In this document: one piece after another, positions 1-6,582 of the stretch | Layout: every line of letters starts with the position of its first letter | How positions within the stretch are numbered: the stretch's first letter is position 1 | Made by a program: the position numbers and the translations under genes | DNA from: Oscillospiraceae bacterium | Lineage (GTDB): Bacteria; Bacillota; Clostridia; Oscillospirales; Ruminococcaceae | Direction: 5' to 3' | NCBI GenBank assembly: GCA_017410745.1 | Contig: JAFPPJ010000201.1 | Coordinates: 1-7,438, forward strand | DNA: 7,438 bases | Notes under the pieces: model-generated | Told to the model about the DNA's origin: nothing | Databases searched by the model: none | What the model saw: only the letters and a program-made list of their open reading frames with translations

Positions 1-509
1 AGGTGATCGGTGAATTTGTCGCCCGCGGCTATAATATCATGAAGGGCTATTACAAAATGCCGAAGGCCACCGCGTCCGCCATTGACAAAGACGGCTGGCT
101 CCACACAGGCGACCTTGCCTGCCGTACCCCGGAGGGGAATTACCGCATCACCGGCCGCCTGAAGGACATGATCATCCGCGGCGGCGAGAATATTTATCCG
201 AAGGAGATCGAGGAATTCATCTATACCCATCCCAAGGTATCCGATGTACAGGTAATAGGTGTTCCCGACAAGGCAATGGGTGAAGAGATCATGGCATGCA
301 TCATCCTCAAGGAAGGCGAGGAGATGACTGCCGACGAGATGAAGAAATATGTACTCGACCATATGGCAAAGCACAAGGTGCCCAAGTATGTTGAGTTCGT
401 TACCGGATTCCCGATGAATGATGCGGGCAAGATCCAGAAGTATAAGATGAGGGAGATGGCTGTAGAAAAGCTCGGACTTCAGGCGGATGCTTCTGTTGAG
501 ACAGCTTGA
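1..509 (+). CDS. AMP-forming acyl-CoA synthetase (acyl-adenylate ligase), C-terminal part, 5' end outside window
   Basis: This is the C-terminal 168 residues of an ANL-superfamily enzyme, which adenylates a carboxylic acid with ATP and transfers it to CoA. Reading starts at base 3; bases 1-2 finish an earlier codon, so the GTG at 3 is not a real start. Visible motifs, numbered from base 3, are GWLHTGD at 31-37 (its Asp normally contacts the AMP ribose), the hinge GRLKDMIIRGGENIYPKEIE at 51-70, and GKIQK at 142-146, whose first Lys (143) is the expected adenylation-step catalytic lysine. The full family protein is about 500-560 residues, so roughly two thirds is missing. The end resembles medium- or long-chain acyl-CoA synthetases, but the acyl pocket lies in the missing part and the substrate cannot be assigned. 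Isoleucine codons are 11 ATC, 2 ATT and 1 ATA, unlike the ATA-rich next gene. A hairpin follows the stop. Confidence 0.93.
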   Translation, partial: VIGEFVARGYNIMKGYYKMPKATASAIDKDGWLHTGDLACRTPEGNYRITGRLKDMIIRGGENIYPKEIEEFIYTHPKVSDVQVIGVPDKAMGEEIMACIILKEGEEMTADEMKKYVLDHMAKHKVPKYVEFVTGFPMNDAGKIQKYKMREMAVEKLGLQADASVETA

Positions 510-514
510 TATGT

Positions 515-560
515 CAGGGCAGCGATACTACTTTCCGACGAAATAGTATCCGTTGCCCTG
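515..560 (+). terminator. Long intercistronic hairpin, possible terminator without a U-tract
   Basis: Bases 515-530 pair with 544-560 as a 16-bp stem with one G-U pair and one bulged C. Bases 532-535 (TTTC) can pair with 540-543 (GAAA), capping the stem with a CGAC tetraloop. The structure starts six bases after the synthetase stop and ends 21 bases before the next start codon. The 3' side continues TCATGCG with no run of T, so it is not a classical intrinsic terminator. It could terminate weakly, protect the upstream mRNA end, or mark a processing site. The pairing is seen directly; the function is inferred. Confidence 0.6.
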
Positions 561-570
561 TCATGCGTAT

Positions 571-577
571 GAGGTGG
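571..577 (+). promoter_or_regulatory. Ribosome binding site of the epimerase/dehydratase gene
   Basis: GAGGTGG lies four bases before the ATG at 582 and matches the core of the anti-Shine-Dalgarno complement. It supports this start. No convincing -35/-10 pair is seen between the upstream stop and this site. Confidence 0.7.
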
Positions 578-581
578 ATAT

Positions 582-1490
582 ATGGATATACTTATCACAG
601 GCGGTACAATGTTTGCAAGCCGATATACGGCCGATTATTTCGTGCGCAAGGGGCATGAGGTATATGTGCTCAACAGAGGCAGCAGGCAGCAGACAGACGG
701 CGTGCATCTGATATGCTGTGACCGTCATGAACTTGGTGATACGCTTAAAGGCCGTCGATTTGATGCGGTACTGGATATAACTGCATATGATGCAGCCGAT
801 GTGAGGGATCTGCATGAAGCACTCGATGACTTCGGCACATACATATTCATCAGTTCGAGCGCTGTGTATCCCGAGACGCTGCCTCAGCCCTTCAATGAGG
901 ATATGACCGTAGGCCCCAATGTGATATGGGGGGAATACGGCACGAAGAAGATAGCAGCAGAAAGATATATTACAGAGAACATCCACGGACATTATATCAT
1001 CAGACCGCCTTATCTATACGGCCCGATGAATAATCTGTACCGTGAATCCTTTGTGTTTGAATGTGCGGAGAACGACAGGCCGTTCTTCGTGCCAAAGGAT
1101 GGCAGGATGCCGCTGCAGTTCTTCCATATCGACGATATGTGCAGACTTATGGAGCTGCTGCTCGAAAAGCAGCCCGAAGAACGTTTATACAACGTTGGAA
1201 ATACTGACATCGTGGATATAGAGACATGGGTAAGGCTTTGCTACAAGGTCATAGGAAAAGAGCCCGATATCCGGTATGTAGACGGTACGGTGCCTCAGAG
1301 AAGCTATTTCCCGTTCTATGACTATGGATATATCCTTGATGTGACCCGTCAGAACACACTGCTTGACAAGACTGTCGACCTGTATGAGGGCTTATGCAGC
1401 TCATACAGATGGTATGATGAGAACAGGGAACTGGTAAAAGGGTACCCGAGAAGAAACTATATAGGATTTATAGATGAAAACCTTATATAA
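582..1490 (+). CDS. NAD(P)-dependent epimerase/dehydratase family protein (extended/atypical SDR)
   Basis: A 302-residue Rossmann-fold protein of the NAD-dependent epimerase/dehydratase family, probably a cytoplasmic enzyme acting on a nucleotide sugar or related metabolite. The N-terminus carries the dinucleotide-binding strand and loop, ILITGGTMFASR at 3-14. The usual third glycine is Ser13, a GGTxFxSR form that I recall in a Firmicute branch of the family. A basic residue follows the second strand (LNRGSR, 30-35), which often accompanies NADP preference. SSS at 91-93 supplies the usual serine, and Tyr119 with Lys123 (YGTKK) forms the YxxxK catalytic pair. RPPYLYGP at 141-148 matches the RP...YGP substrate-loop motif of extended SDRs, and LYNVGN at 202-207 is also typical. 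The length is normal and the gene looks intact. The amidohydrolase gene starts 25 bases after the stop, suggesting co-transcription. The substrate cannot be determined from the sequence. Confidence 0.9.
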   Translation: MDILITGGTMFASRYTADYFVRKGHEVYVLNRGSRQQTDGVHLICCDRHELGDTLKGRRFDAVLDITAYDAADVRDLHEALDDFGTYIFISSSAVYPETLPQPFNEDMTVGPNVIWGEYGTKKIAAERYITENIHGHYIIRPPYLYGPMNNLYRESFVFECAENDRPFFVPKDGRMPLQFFHIDDMCRLMELLLEKQPEERLYNVGNTDIVDIETWVRLCYKVIGKEPDIRYVDGTVPQRSYFPFYDYGYILDVTRQNTLLDKTVDLYEGLCSSYRWYDENRELVKGYPRRNYIGFIDENLI

Positions 1491-1501
1491 GTAGAGATAA
1501 T

Positions 1502-1507
1502 AGGAGA
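1502..1507 (+). promoter_or_regulatory. Ribosome binding site of the amidohydrolase gene
   Basis: AGGAGA lies eight bases before the ATG at 1516, a good Shine-Dalgarno match at normal spacing. It fixes the amidohydrolase start. Confidence 0.75.
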
Positions 1508-1515
1508 GATAAGAG

Positions 1516-2361
1516 ATGGAACATATCATTGACGCACATTGCCATATATACCCCGATGCGATAGCAGAGAGGGCTGTAAACGGAATCGACACATTCTATG
1601 ATGGTCTGCCCGGAGAGCATTTTGAAGGCACGGTCAGCGACCTCGGCGAGATGGGGATCGCTGACGGAGTAGATCACTTCATAGTATTCTCCGTAGCAAC
1701 AAAGGCATCTCAGGTGCATTCCATAAATGAATTCATCGCTGAGAACGTAAAGAATTCGGAGGGAAGATTCACGGGACTCGGCACACTGCATCTTGATTCG
1801 GACGATCAGGAAAGAGATCTTGATCATCTGCAGGAACTCGGTCTCAAGGGCGTAAAGCTCCATCCGGATGTTCAGGATTTCGTCATAGATGAGCCCCGTG
1901 CGATGAAGATATTTGAGATGTGCGAAGACAGGGGTCTCCCTGTATGTGTACATACCGGTGACTACCGCTATGACAGATCAAATCCCGACCGCACCGCGAA
2001 TGTGCTCAGGGCATTCCCTCGTCTCAAGTTCATAGGCCCTCATTTCGGCGGCTGGAGCGTGTGGAAGGATGCAATGAAGACGCTTCCCGATTTCCCGAAT
2101 ATCGTGGTAGACACATCGTCGAGCCTGTTCTGGATGGATGATGATTTTGCAAGGGATATCATCCGTGCATACGGCGCTGACAGAGTAATGTTCGGCACTG
2201 ATTATCCGATGTGGAGACACCGCAGCGAGATAGAACGCATCTGCTCTCTCGGCCTTGATGATGATGAGATCGAGGATATCATGTGGCGCACCTGTGCAAG
2301 GACGTTCGGCATCACTTCACAGATCACTGCGAATGTATCCGCTGCGCACTATGCATTTTGA
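1516..2361 (+). CDS. Metal-dependent amidohydrolase (Amidohydro_2 family, TIM barrel)
   Basis: A 281-residue protein of the Amidohydro_2 (PF04909-type) branch of the amidohydrolase superfamily, which includes hydrolases and non-oxidative decarboxylases such as the ACMSD and gamma-resorcylate decarboxylase group. All expected metal-site and catalytic positions are visible: HxH as His8/His10 in DAHCHIYP, KLHP at 114-117, His146 in VHTGD, His176 in GPHFGGW, and Asp229 in FGTDYPMW. Together these predict an active mononuclear metal centre, often zinc. No signal peptide is present, so it should be cytoplasmic. After the usual ending near TFGI (263-266) there is a 15-residue tail of no recognised function. 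It sits between the epimerase (25-base gap) and the oxidoreductase (14-base gap), consistent with one operon. Family membership is firm; whether it hydrolyses or decarboxylates, and on what substrate, cannot be told. Confidence 0.92.
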   Translation: MEHIIDAHCHIYPDAIAERAVNGIDTFYDGLPGEHFEGTVSDLGEMGIADGVDHFIVFSVATKASQVHSINEFIAENVKNSEGRFTGLGTLHLDSDDQERDLDHLQELGLKGVKLHPDVQDFVIDEPRAMKIFEMCEDRGLPVCVHTGDYRYDRSNPDRTANVLRAFPRLKFIGPHFGGWSVWKDAMKTLPDFPNIVVDTSSSLFWMDDDFARDIIRAYGADRVMFGTDYPMWRHRSEIERICSLGLDDDEIEDIMWRTCARTFGITSQITANVSAAHYAF

Positions 2362-2362
2362 T

Positions 2363-2368
2363 AGAGGA
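2363..2368 (+). promoter_or_regulatory. Ribosome binding site deciding the oxidoreductase start
   Basis: AGAGGA lies seven bases before the ATG at 2376, just after the amidohydrolase stop. The same frame is open upstream to an ATG at 2283, but that start would overlap the amidohydrolase by about 79 bases and add a 31-residue His/Cys-rich leader unlike this family. The ATG at 2376 gives the standard N-terminus. Confidence 0.75.
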
Positions 2369-2375
2369 TAAAAGT

Positions 2376-5300
2376 ATGTCTGATAAAATATATGCAACTA
2401 TGGACGGCAATGAGGCCGCGGCCTATATAGCATATGCCTTTACAGAGGTGGCTGCTATATATCCCATCACGCCCTCATCGCCTATGGCAGGAAAGACCGA
2501 CGTATGGTCGGCACAGGGCAAGAAGAACATCTTCGGCCAGACCGTAAGACTTGTGGAGATGCAGGCTGAATCGGGCGCGATAGCCGCCGTACACGGTGCG
2601 GTGGAGACAGGCGCTCTTGCCACAAGCTACACATCATCGCAGGGTCTGATGCTCATGATCCCCACGATGTACCGTATAGCAGGAGAAAGACATCCTGCTG
2701 TGCTTCACGTTGCAGCGCGCACGGTGGGCACACATGCGCTGAGCATATTCGGCGACCATTCCGATATATATGCCTGCCGCCAGACAGGATGGGGCATGAT
2801 CGCGACCGCAAGCGTGCAGGAAGTAATGGATCTTGCGGGAGTTGCTCATCTTGCTGCTATAAAGGGAAGAGTCCCGTTCATGCACTTCTTTGACGGATTC
2901 CGCACATCACACGAGATAGCAAAGGTCGAGAAGATATCCTATGAGGATCTCGCTTCCGCAGTAGACTTTGATGCGCTTGACAGATTCAGGGCACATGCAC
3001 TGAATCCGGAGCATCCGATGATACGCGCTACTGTGCAGAATTCGGATATATACTTCCAGGTGCGTGAGGCAAATAACACCGATTATGCGGTGCTCCCCGA
3101 TATAGTAGAGGAGCAGATGGAAAAGATAAACCGCATCACAGGCAGGAACTACCATATTTTCAACTATGTTGGTGCACTCGATGCCGAGCGTGTCATCGTT
3201 GCTATGGGCTCTGTATCTACCTGCATCGAGGAGGTAGTGGAGCATCTGTGTGCTAAGGGTGAAAAGGTCGGAGCTATACAGGTACATCTGTTCCGCCCCT
3301 TTGATATAAAGCGCTTCGTTGATGCGATACCCGACACCTGCAAGGCTATAGCGGTGCTTGACCGCACAAAGGAAATGGGAAGCGCGGGCGAACCGCTCTA
3401 TCAGGATGTATGTACAGCACTTTTCGGCAGGAGCGACATAAAGGTAGTCGGAGGCAGATACGGTCTGTCCTCTAAGGATACCACTCCCGCACAGATAGCA
3501 GCTGTATTCGAGAACCTGAGAAGAGAAGCTCCCGTAAACAGCTTCACCATAGGCATCAATGACGATGTGACACATCTGTCACTGCCTGAAGGCGCACCCC
3601 TTTACTTCAATGAGGGCGGCGTAGTGAGCTGCAAATTCTGGGGTCTGGGCGGCGACGGCACCGTCGGTGCAAACCATGACACGGTAAATATCATAAATAC
3701 GCATACGTCAAAGTTTGCGCAGGCGTATTTTGAATATGATGCAAAGAAGAGCTTCGGTGTGACAAAATCCCATCTGAGGTTCGGCGATCTTCCGATACGT
3801 TCGTCCTATTTCGTTAAGCAGGCGGATTTCCTTGCATGTCATACTCCCACATATATAGAGCATTATGACATAGCAGAGGAGGTCAAGCCCGGCGGCACGC
3901 TCCTGCTCAACTGTCCGTGGGATGCAAAGGGGCTCGATGAGCATCTTCCCGCAAAGGAGAAGCGCTGCATCGCAAGGAACGGTATAAAGCTCTATGTAAT
4001 AGATGCGATAAAGATCGCAGGTGAGCTGGGTCTGGGCAGGCATACGAATATGGTGCTGCAATCCGCTTTCTTCAATCTCATGCCTGTGATACCCGCAGAT
4101 GAAGCGATCGGATATATGAAGGACGCATGCCGCAAGAGATTCTTTGCGAAGGGCGAGGATGTGGTGAACAAGAACCTCGCTGCAATAGATGCGGGTGCAA
4201 GCGGCCTTGTAAAGATAGACGTTCCCGCAAACTGGGCTGATGCAGAGGATGAGCCCGCAGAAAGGCGCGATGTGCCTTCCGTTGTTACCGATATACTCGA
4301 TCCTATCAATGCTCAGAAGGGCGATGATCTTCCTGTAAGCGCATTTGCCGGATATGAAGACGGCGTGATGGATATGGGGCTTACCGCCTATGAGAAGCGC
4401 GGCATCGCAGTATCCGTACCTGTATGGGATCCGCAGAAGTGTCTGCAGTGCAACAAGTGTGCATATGTATGTCCTCATGCGGTGATACGTCCATATCTGC
4501 TCAATGCAGATGAGGCAGCCGCAGCTCCTGCATCGATGAAGACTGCTCAGCCTAAGGGCAAGGCTGCGGGATATATGTATACTTTGCAGGTATCCGAGGC
4601 AGACTGCACAGGATGCGGTTCATGCGTGAACGTATGTCCTGCTAAGGAAAAGGCGATAACGATGCAGCCCTATGTTCCCTCAGCAGAAAAGTCCGCAGTA
4701 TGGGAATATGCACTTTCGCTTTCGGACAAGGGCGATGTATTCGATCCCTATACCGTGAAGGGAAGTCAGTTCCGTCAGCCGCTGCTCGAATTCTCCGCTG
4801 CCTGTGCGGGATGCGGAGAGACACCCTATGCAAAGCTGCTCACACAGCTTTTCGGCGACAGGATATACTGGGCAAATGCCACAGGATGTTCGCAGGCATG
4901 GGGCTCGGCTATGCCCGGTATACCCTATACAGTGAACAAGTGCGGTCATGGCGTGGCATGGACAAATTCACTGTTTGAGAACAATGCCGAGTTCTCACTG
5001 GGTATGGTGCTGTCTGTGCGTCAGCAGCGAGAGGCGCAGAAGATGCGCATACTTGCATACCGTGAGAGCTGCAGGGATGATGCGGTAAACTCCGCAATAG
5101 ATGCATGGCTTGAAGCATATGACGATCTTGACCTTTCAAGGAAGGCGACAGACCGCCTTGTGGAGGTGCTTTCCGCATCCTCCGATGAAGCAGCGCAGAC
5201 CATAGTGAAATACAAGGATCAGCTGGCGAAAAAGACATTCTGGATGTTCGGCGGAGACGGCTGGGCATATGATATAGGATTCGGCGGACTTGACCATGTT

Positions 5301-5870
5301 GTGGCAAGCGGCGAAGATGTGAATGTGCTCGTTGTTGATACGGAGATATATTCGAATACCGGCGGACAGTCCTCGAAGGCTACGCAGATGGGTGCGGTGG
5401 CACAGTTTGCGGCAGCCGGCAAGGATCGTCCGAAGAAGGATCTCGGCGCAATGCTCATGACCTACGGCAATGTATATGTTGCATCGGTAGCAATGGGTGC
5501 GGACAATGCGCAGCTTCTCAAGGCGATAAAGGAAGCGGTGTCCTTCAAGGGGCCGAGTATAATAATCGCATATGCGCCCTGCCAGTCCCACGGTCTCAAG
5601 TGCGGCATGGCAAAGGTACAGGATGAGATGAAGCGTGCAGTGGATGCGGGATACTGGTCACTGTACAGATATGACCCTCGTCTCAAGGACAGCGGCAATC
5701 CCTTTATCCTTGACTGCAAGGCACCTTCGATGCCTTATGAGGAATTCCTTGACGGTGAAGTGCGTTTTGCTTCCCTCAGGCGTACATTCCCGGATAATGC
5801 AGATAAGCTCTTTGCAGAGGGCTCAAAGCTTGCTGCAGAGCATTATGAGGAACTGAAAAAGAAGTCATGA
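2376..5870 (+). CDS. nifJ: Pyruvate:ferredoxin (flavodoxin) oxidoreductase, single-chain
   Basis: A 1164-residue homodimer-type PFOR that converts pyruvate, CoA and oxidised ferredoxin to acetyl-CoA, CO2 and reduced ferredoxin in the cytoplasm. Family length is about 1170-1230, so it is complete. Domains in order: an N-terminal domain with YPITPSSPMAG (29-39), Glu63 (EMQAESGA) and Arg115 (AARTVGTH), which match thiamine and pyruvate contacts; a transketolase C-like domain (about 265-400); the gamma domain (about 415-630); a two-cluster ferredoxin domain with Cys689/692/695/699 and Cys744/747/750/754; and the thiamine-diphosphate domain with GGDGWAYDIGFGGLDH (959-974) and YSNTGGQSS (992-1000). 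The proximal 4Fe-4S ligands are Cys810 and Cys813 (CAGCGETPY), Cys838 (NATGC) and Cys1069 (YAPCQSHGL). The C-terminal extension (from about 1100) is present. All key residues are intact. It is the last gene of the apparent three-gene unit and ends just before an intrinsic terminator. The symbol nifJ follows common usage and does not imply nitrogen fixation. Confidence 0.98.
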   Translation: MSDKIYATMDGNEAAAYIAYAFTEVAAIYPITPSSPMAGKTDVWSAQGKKNIFGQTVRLVEMQAESGAIAAVHGAVETGALATSYTSSQGLMLMIPTMYRIAGERHPAVLHVAARTVGTHALSIFGDHSDIYACRQTGWGMIATASVQEVMDLAGVAHLAAIKGRVPFMHFFDGFRTSHEIAKVEKISYEDLASAVDFDALDRFRAHALNPEHPMIRATVQNSDIYFQVREANNTDYAVLPDIVEEQMEKINRITGRNYHIFNYVGALDAERVIVAMGSVSTCIEEVVEHLCAKGEKVGAIQVHLFRPFDIKRFVDAIPDTCKAIAVLDRTKEMGSAGEPLYQDVCTALFGRSDIKVVGGRYGLSSKDTTPAQIAAVFENLRREAPVNSFTIGINDDVTHLSLPEGAPLYFNEGGVVSCKFWGLGGDGTVGANHDTVNIINTHTSKFAQAYFEYDAKKSFGVTKSHLRFGDLPIRSSYFVKQADFLACHTPTYIEHYDIAEEVKPGGTLLLNCPWDAKGLDEHLPAKEKRCIARNGIKLYVIDAIKIAGELGLGRHTNMVLQSAFFNLMPVIPADEAIGYMKDACRKRFFAKGEDVVNKNLAAIDAGASGLVKIDVPANWADAEDEPAERRDVPSVVTDILDPINAQKGDDLPVSAFAGYEDGVMDMGLTAYEKRGIAVSVPVWDPQKCLQCNKCAYVCPHAVIRPYLLNADEAAAAPASMKTAQPKGKAAGYMYTLQVSEADCTGCGSCVNVCPAKEKAITMQPYVPSAEKSAVWEYALSLSDKGDVFDPYTVKGSQFRQPLLEFSAACAGCGETPYAKLLTQLFGDRIYWANATGCSQAWGSAMPGIPYTVNKCGHGVAWTNSLFENNAEFSLGMVLSVRQQREAQKMRILAYRESCRDDAVNSAIDAWLEAYDDLDLSRKATDRLVEVLSASSDEAAQTIVKYKDQLAKKTFWMFGGDGWAYDIGFGGLDHVVASGEDVNVLVVDTEIYSNTGGQSSKATQMGAVAQFAAAGKDRPKKDLGAMLMTYGNVYVASVAMGADNAQLLKAIKEAVSFKGPSIIIAYAPCQSHGLKCGMAKVQDEMKRAVDAGYWSLYRYDPRLKDSGNPFILDCKAPSMPYEEFLDGEVRFASLRRTFPDNADKLFAEGSKLAAEHYEELKKKS

Positions 5871-5875
5871 CAGAT

Positions 5876-5904
5876 CGGGCAGCCTGCAAAAGGCTGCCTG
5901 TTTT
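5876..5904 (+). terminator. Intrinsic terminator after the oxidoreductase gene
   Basis: Bases 5876-5885 pair with 5891-5900 as a 10-bp GC-rich stem with one G-U pair and a GCAAA loop, followed by TTTT. It begins six bases after the oxidoreductase stop and marks the likely end of the epimerase-amidohydrolase-oxidoreductase transcript. The T-run is short, so some readthrough into the deformylase gene is possible. Confidence 0.8.
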
Positions 5905-5928
5905 GGGACATCAGAGATCATTTGATAC

Positions 5929-5936
5929 GGAGAGGA
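5929..5936 (+). promoter_or_regulatory. Ribosome binding site deciding the deformylase start
   Basis: GGAGAGGA lies just before the ATG at 5939; counted from its GGAG the spacing is six bases. The same frame is open back to an ATG at 5867 that overlaps the oxidoreductase stop, but translation from there would run through the terminator hairpin and add 24 residues unlike any deformylase. The start at 5939 is preferred. Confidence 0.65.
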
Positions 5937-5938
5937 AT

Positions 5939-6352
5939 ATGGTCAGAGAGATTATACACGAGCCGTTCATACTGAGAATGGCATCGGAAAAGGCAGATGC
6001 ATCAGACCTTGAAACTGCCGCAGATATGTATGACACACTTGTTCATAACAGGGAGACCTGTGTGGGGATGGCGGCGAATATGATAGGCGTGCGCCGCAGG
6101 ATAATCATATTTGATGATAACGGCAAGATAGTCACAATGTTCAATCCCGAGATAATAAAGGCAGAGCATCCCTATGAAACTAAGGAAGGCTGTCTTTCAC
6201 TGCTCGGAGGACCGCGTCCCGTGACAAGATACAAGAATATCAAGGTGCGCTGGCAGAATGAACGCTTCCAGGATAGGATCAAGAACTTTTCCGGATATAC
6301 CGCCCAGATAATACAGCATGAGGTAGACCATATAAACGGTGTGCTGATATAG
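5939..6352 (+). CDS. Peptide deformylase-like protein, short Firmicute form
   Basis: A 137-residue protein of the peptide deformylase family, metalloenzymes that remove the formyl group from the N-terminal methionine of new proteins. Motif 2, EGCLSL (83-88), provides Cys85, and motif 3, QHEVDH (126-131), provides His127, Glu128 and His131, giving the full metal ligand set and general base. Motif 1 reads GMAANMIG (43-50) instead of the usual GxGxAAxQ, so the oxyanion-stabilising glutamine is replaced by Met48. From memory, a branch of short (about 136-residue) Clostridia proteins has this same GMAANMIG form, so it is probably a subfamily trait and not damage. The C-terminus stops soon after motif 3, without the extra helix of E. 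coli-type enzymes. It follows the oxidoreductase terminator and has its own terminator downstream; no clear promoter was found in the short gap. It may be a second deformylase or have a shifted substrate. Confidence 0.88.
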   Translation: MVREIIHEPFILRMASEKADASDLETAADMYDTLVHNRETCVGMAANMIGVRRRIIIFDDNGKIVTMFNPEIIKAEHPYETKEGCLSLLGGPRPVTRYKNIKVRWQNERFQDRIKNFSGYTAQIIQHEVDHINGVLI

Positions 6353-6430
6353 CCGATATTGCTGAAAATGATGAGATACGAGACTGCATCATGAGACCGA
6401 TACGATACTCGGGTTTATGCAAGCGCAACG

Positions 6431-6460
6431 AAGCGCTCCACTTTGATGTGGAGCGCTTTT
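6431..6460 (+). terminator. Intrinsic terminator after the deformylase-like gene
   Basis: AAGCGCTCCAC (6431-6441) pairs perfectly with GTGGAGCGCTT (6448-6458) around a six-base loop, and the stem runs into TTTT (6457-6460). It lies about 80 bases after the deformylase stop. The 78 bases between stop and hairpin hold no gene that I can support. Confidence 0.85.
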
Positions 6461-6465
6461 GGCAT

Positions 6466-6498
6466 CTTGTGCATGAATAGGTGCAACTCGCGCACAAG
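6466..6498. repeat. Inverted repeat just upstream of the zinc-ribbon gene promoter
   Basis: CTTGTGC (6466-6472) and GCACAAG (6492-6498) are perfect inverted copies separated by 19 bases, ending three bases before the -35 box at 6502. A nested pair, GTGC (6481-6484) and GCAC (6492-6495), shares the right arm. It could be a regulator-binding site next to the promoter, but a seven-base repeat can arise by chance. Confidence 0.3.
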
Positions 6499-6501
6499 TC
6501 C

Positions 6502-6530
6502 TTGAATTACCCCGATGTATGTGATATGAT
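6502..6530 (+). promoter_or_regulatory. Sigma-A-type promoter with extended -10
   Basis: TTGAAT (6502-6507) and TATGAT (6525-6530) are separated by exactly 17 bases, and TGA before the -10 gives the TGn extended element. Each hexamer departs from consensus at one or two positions. Transcription would start near 6537, leaving a leader of about 45 bases before the ATG at 6583. This is the clearest promoter in the window and indicates that the zinc-ribbon gene is transcribed on its own. Confidence 0.75.
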
Positions 6531-6570
6531 AGCATCAGTGAAACAGTAAATGAAGTAAAACTGTGGTATC

Positions 6571-6579
6571 GGGGGTGAT
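6571..6579 (+). promoter_or_regulatory. Strong ribosome binding site of the zinc-ribbon gene
   Basis: GGGGGTGAT differs at one position from GGAGGTGAT, the full complement of the 16S rRNA tail, and lies three bases before the ATG at 6583. It supports this small gene as real. Confidence 0.75.
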
Positions 6580-6582
6580 ATT

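Noticed and set aside
1483..1953. Minus-strand open frame over the amidohydrolase start
   Set aside because: It overlaps two well-supported plus-strand genes and has no motif or plausible ribosome site.
2283..2375. Upstream in-frame extension of the oxidoreductase beginning at ATG 2283
   Set aside because: It lies inside the amidohydrolase coding region, gives a His/Cys-rich leader not typical of the family, and lacks a suitable ribosome site; ATG 2376 has AGAGGA seven bases before it.
2907..3575. Long minus-strand open frame inside the oxidoreductase gene (222 codons)
   Set aside because: It is antisense to a fully conserved enzyme, with a Tyr/Ile/Cys-rich composition arising from the reverse of ATA, TAT and GCA codons, and shows no domain.
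3708..4478. Longest minus-strand open frame (256 codons) opposite the oxidoreductase
   Set aside because: Same reason: a reverse-complement shadow of GC- and ATA-biased codons, with no recognisable motif, start signal or independent context.
4909..5307. Minus-strand Arg/Ser/His-rich open frame
   Set aside because: Low-complexity composition typical of a shadow frame; it lies opposite the thiamine-binding domain of the oxidoreductase.
5903..5928. Possible promoter TTGGGA ... TGATAC before the deformylase
   Set aside because: Spacing is only 14 bases and both boxes are poor matches, and the left box overlaps the terminator tail.
6368..6392. ATGATG/CATCAT inverted repeat and repeated ATGAGA and GATACGA words after the deformylase
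   Set aside because: The stem is only six A/T-rich base pairs with a 13-base loop and the repeated words are short and imperfectly spaced; no regulatory role can be argued.
6353..6582. Hidden small gene or structured RNA in the deformylase to zinc-ribbon gap
   Set aside because: Apart from the terminator, inverted repeat, promoter and ribosome site there is no open frame with start signals and no recognisable riboswitch core.
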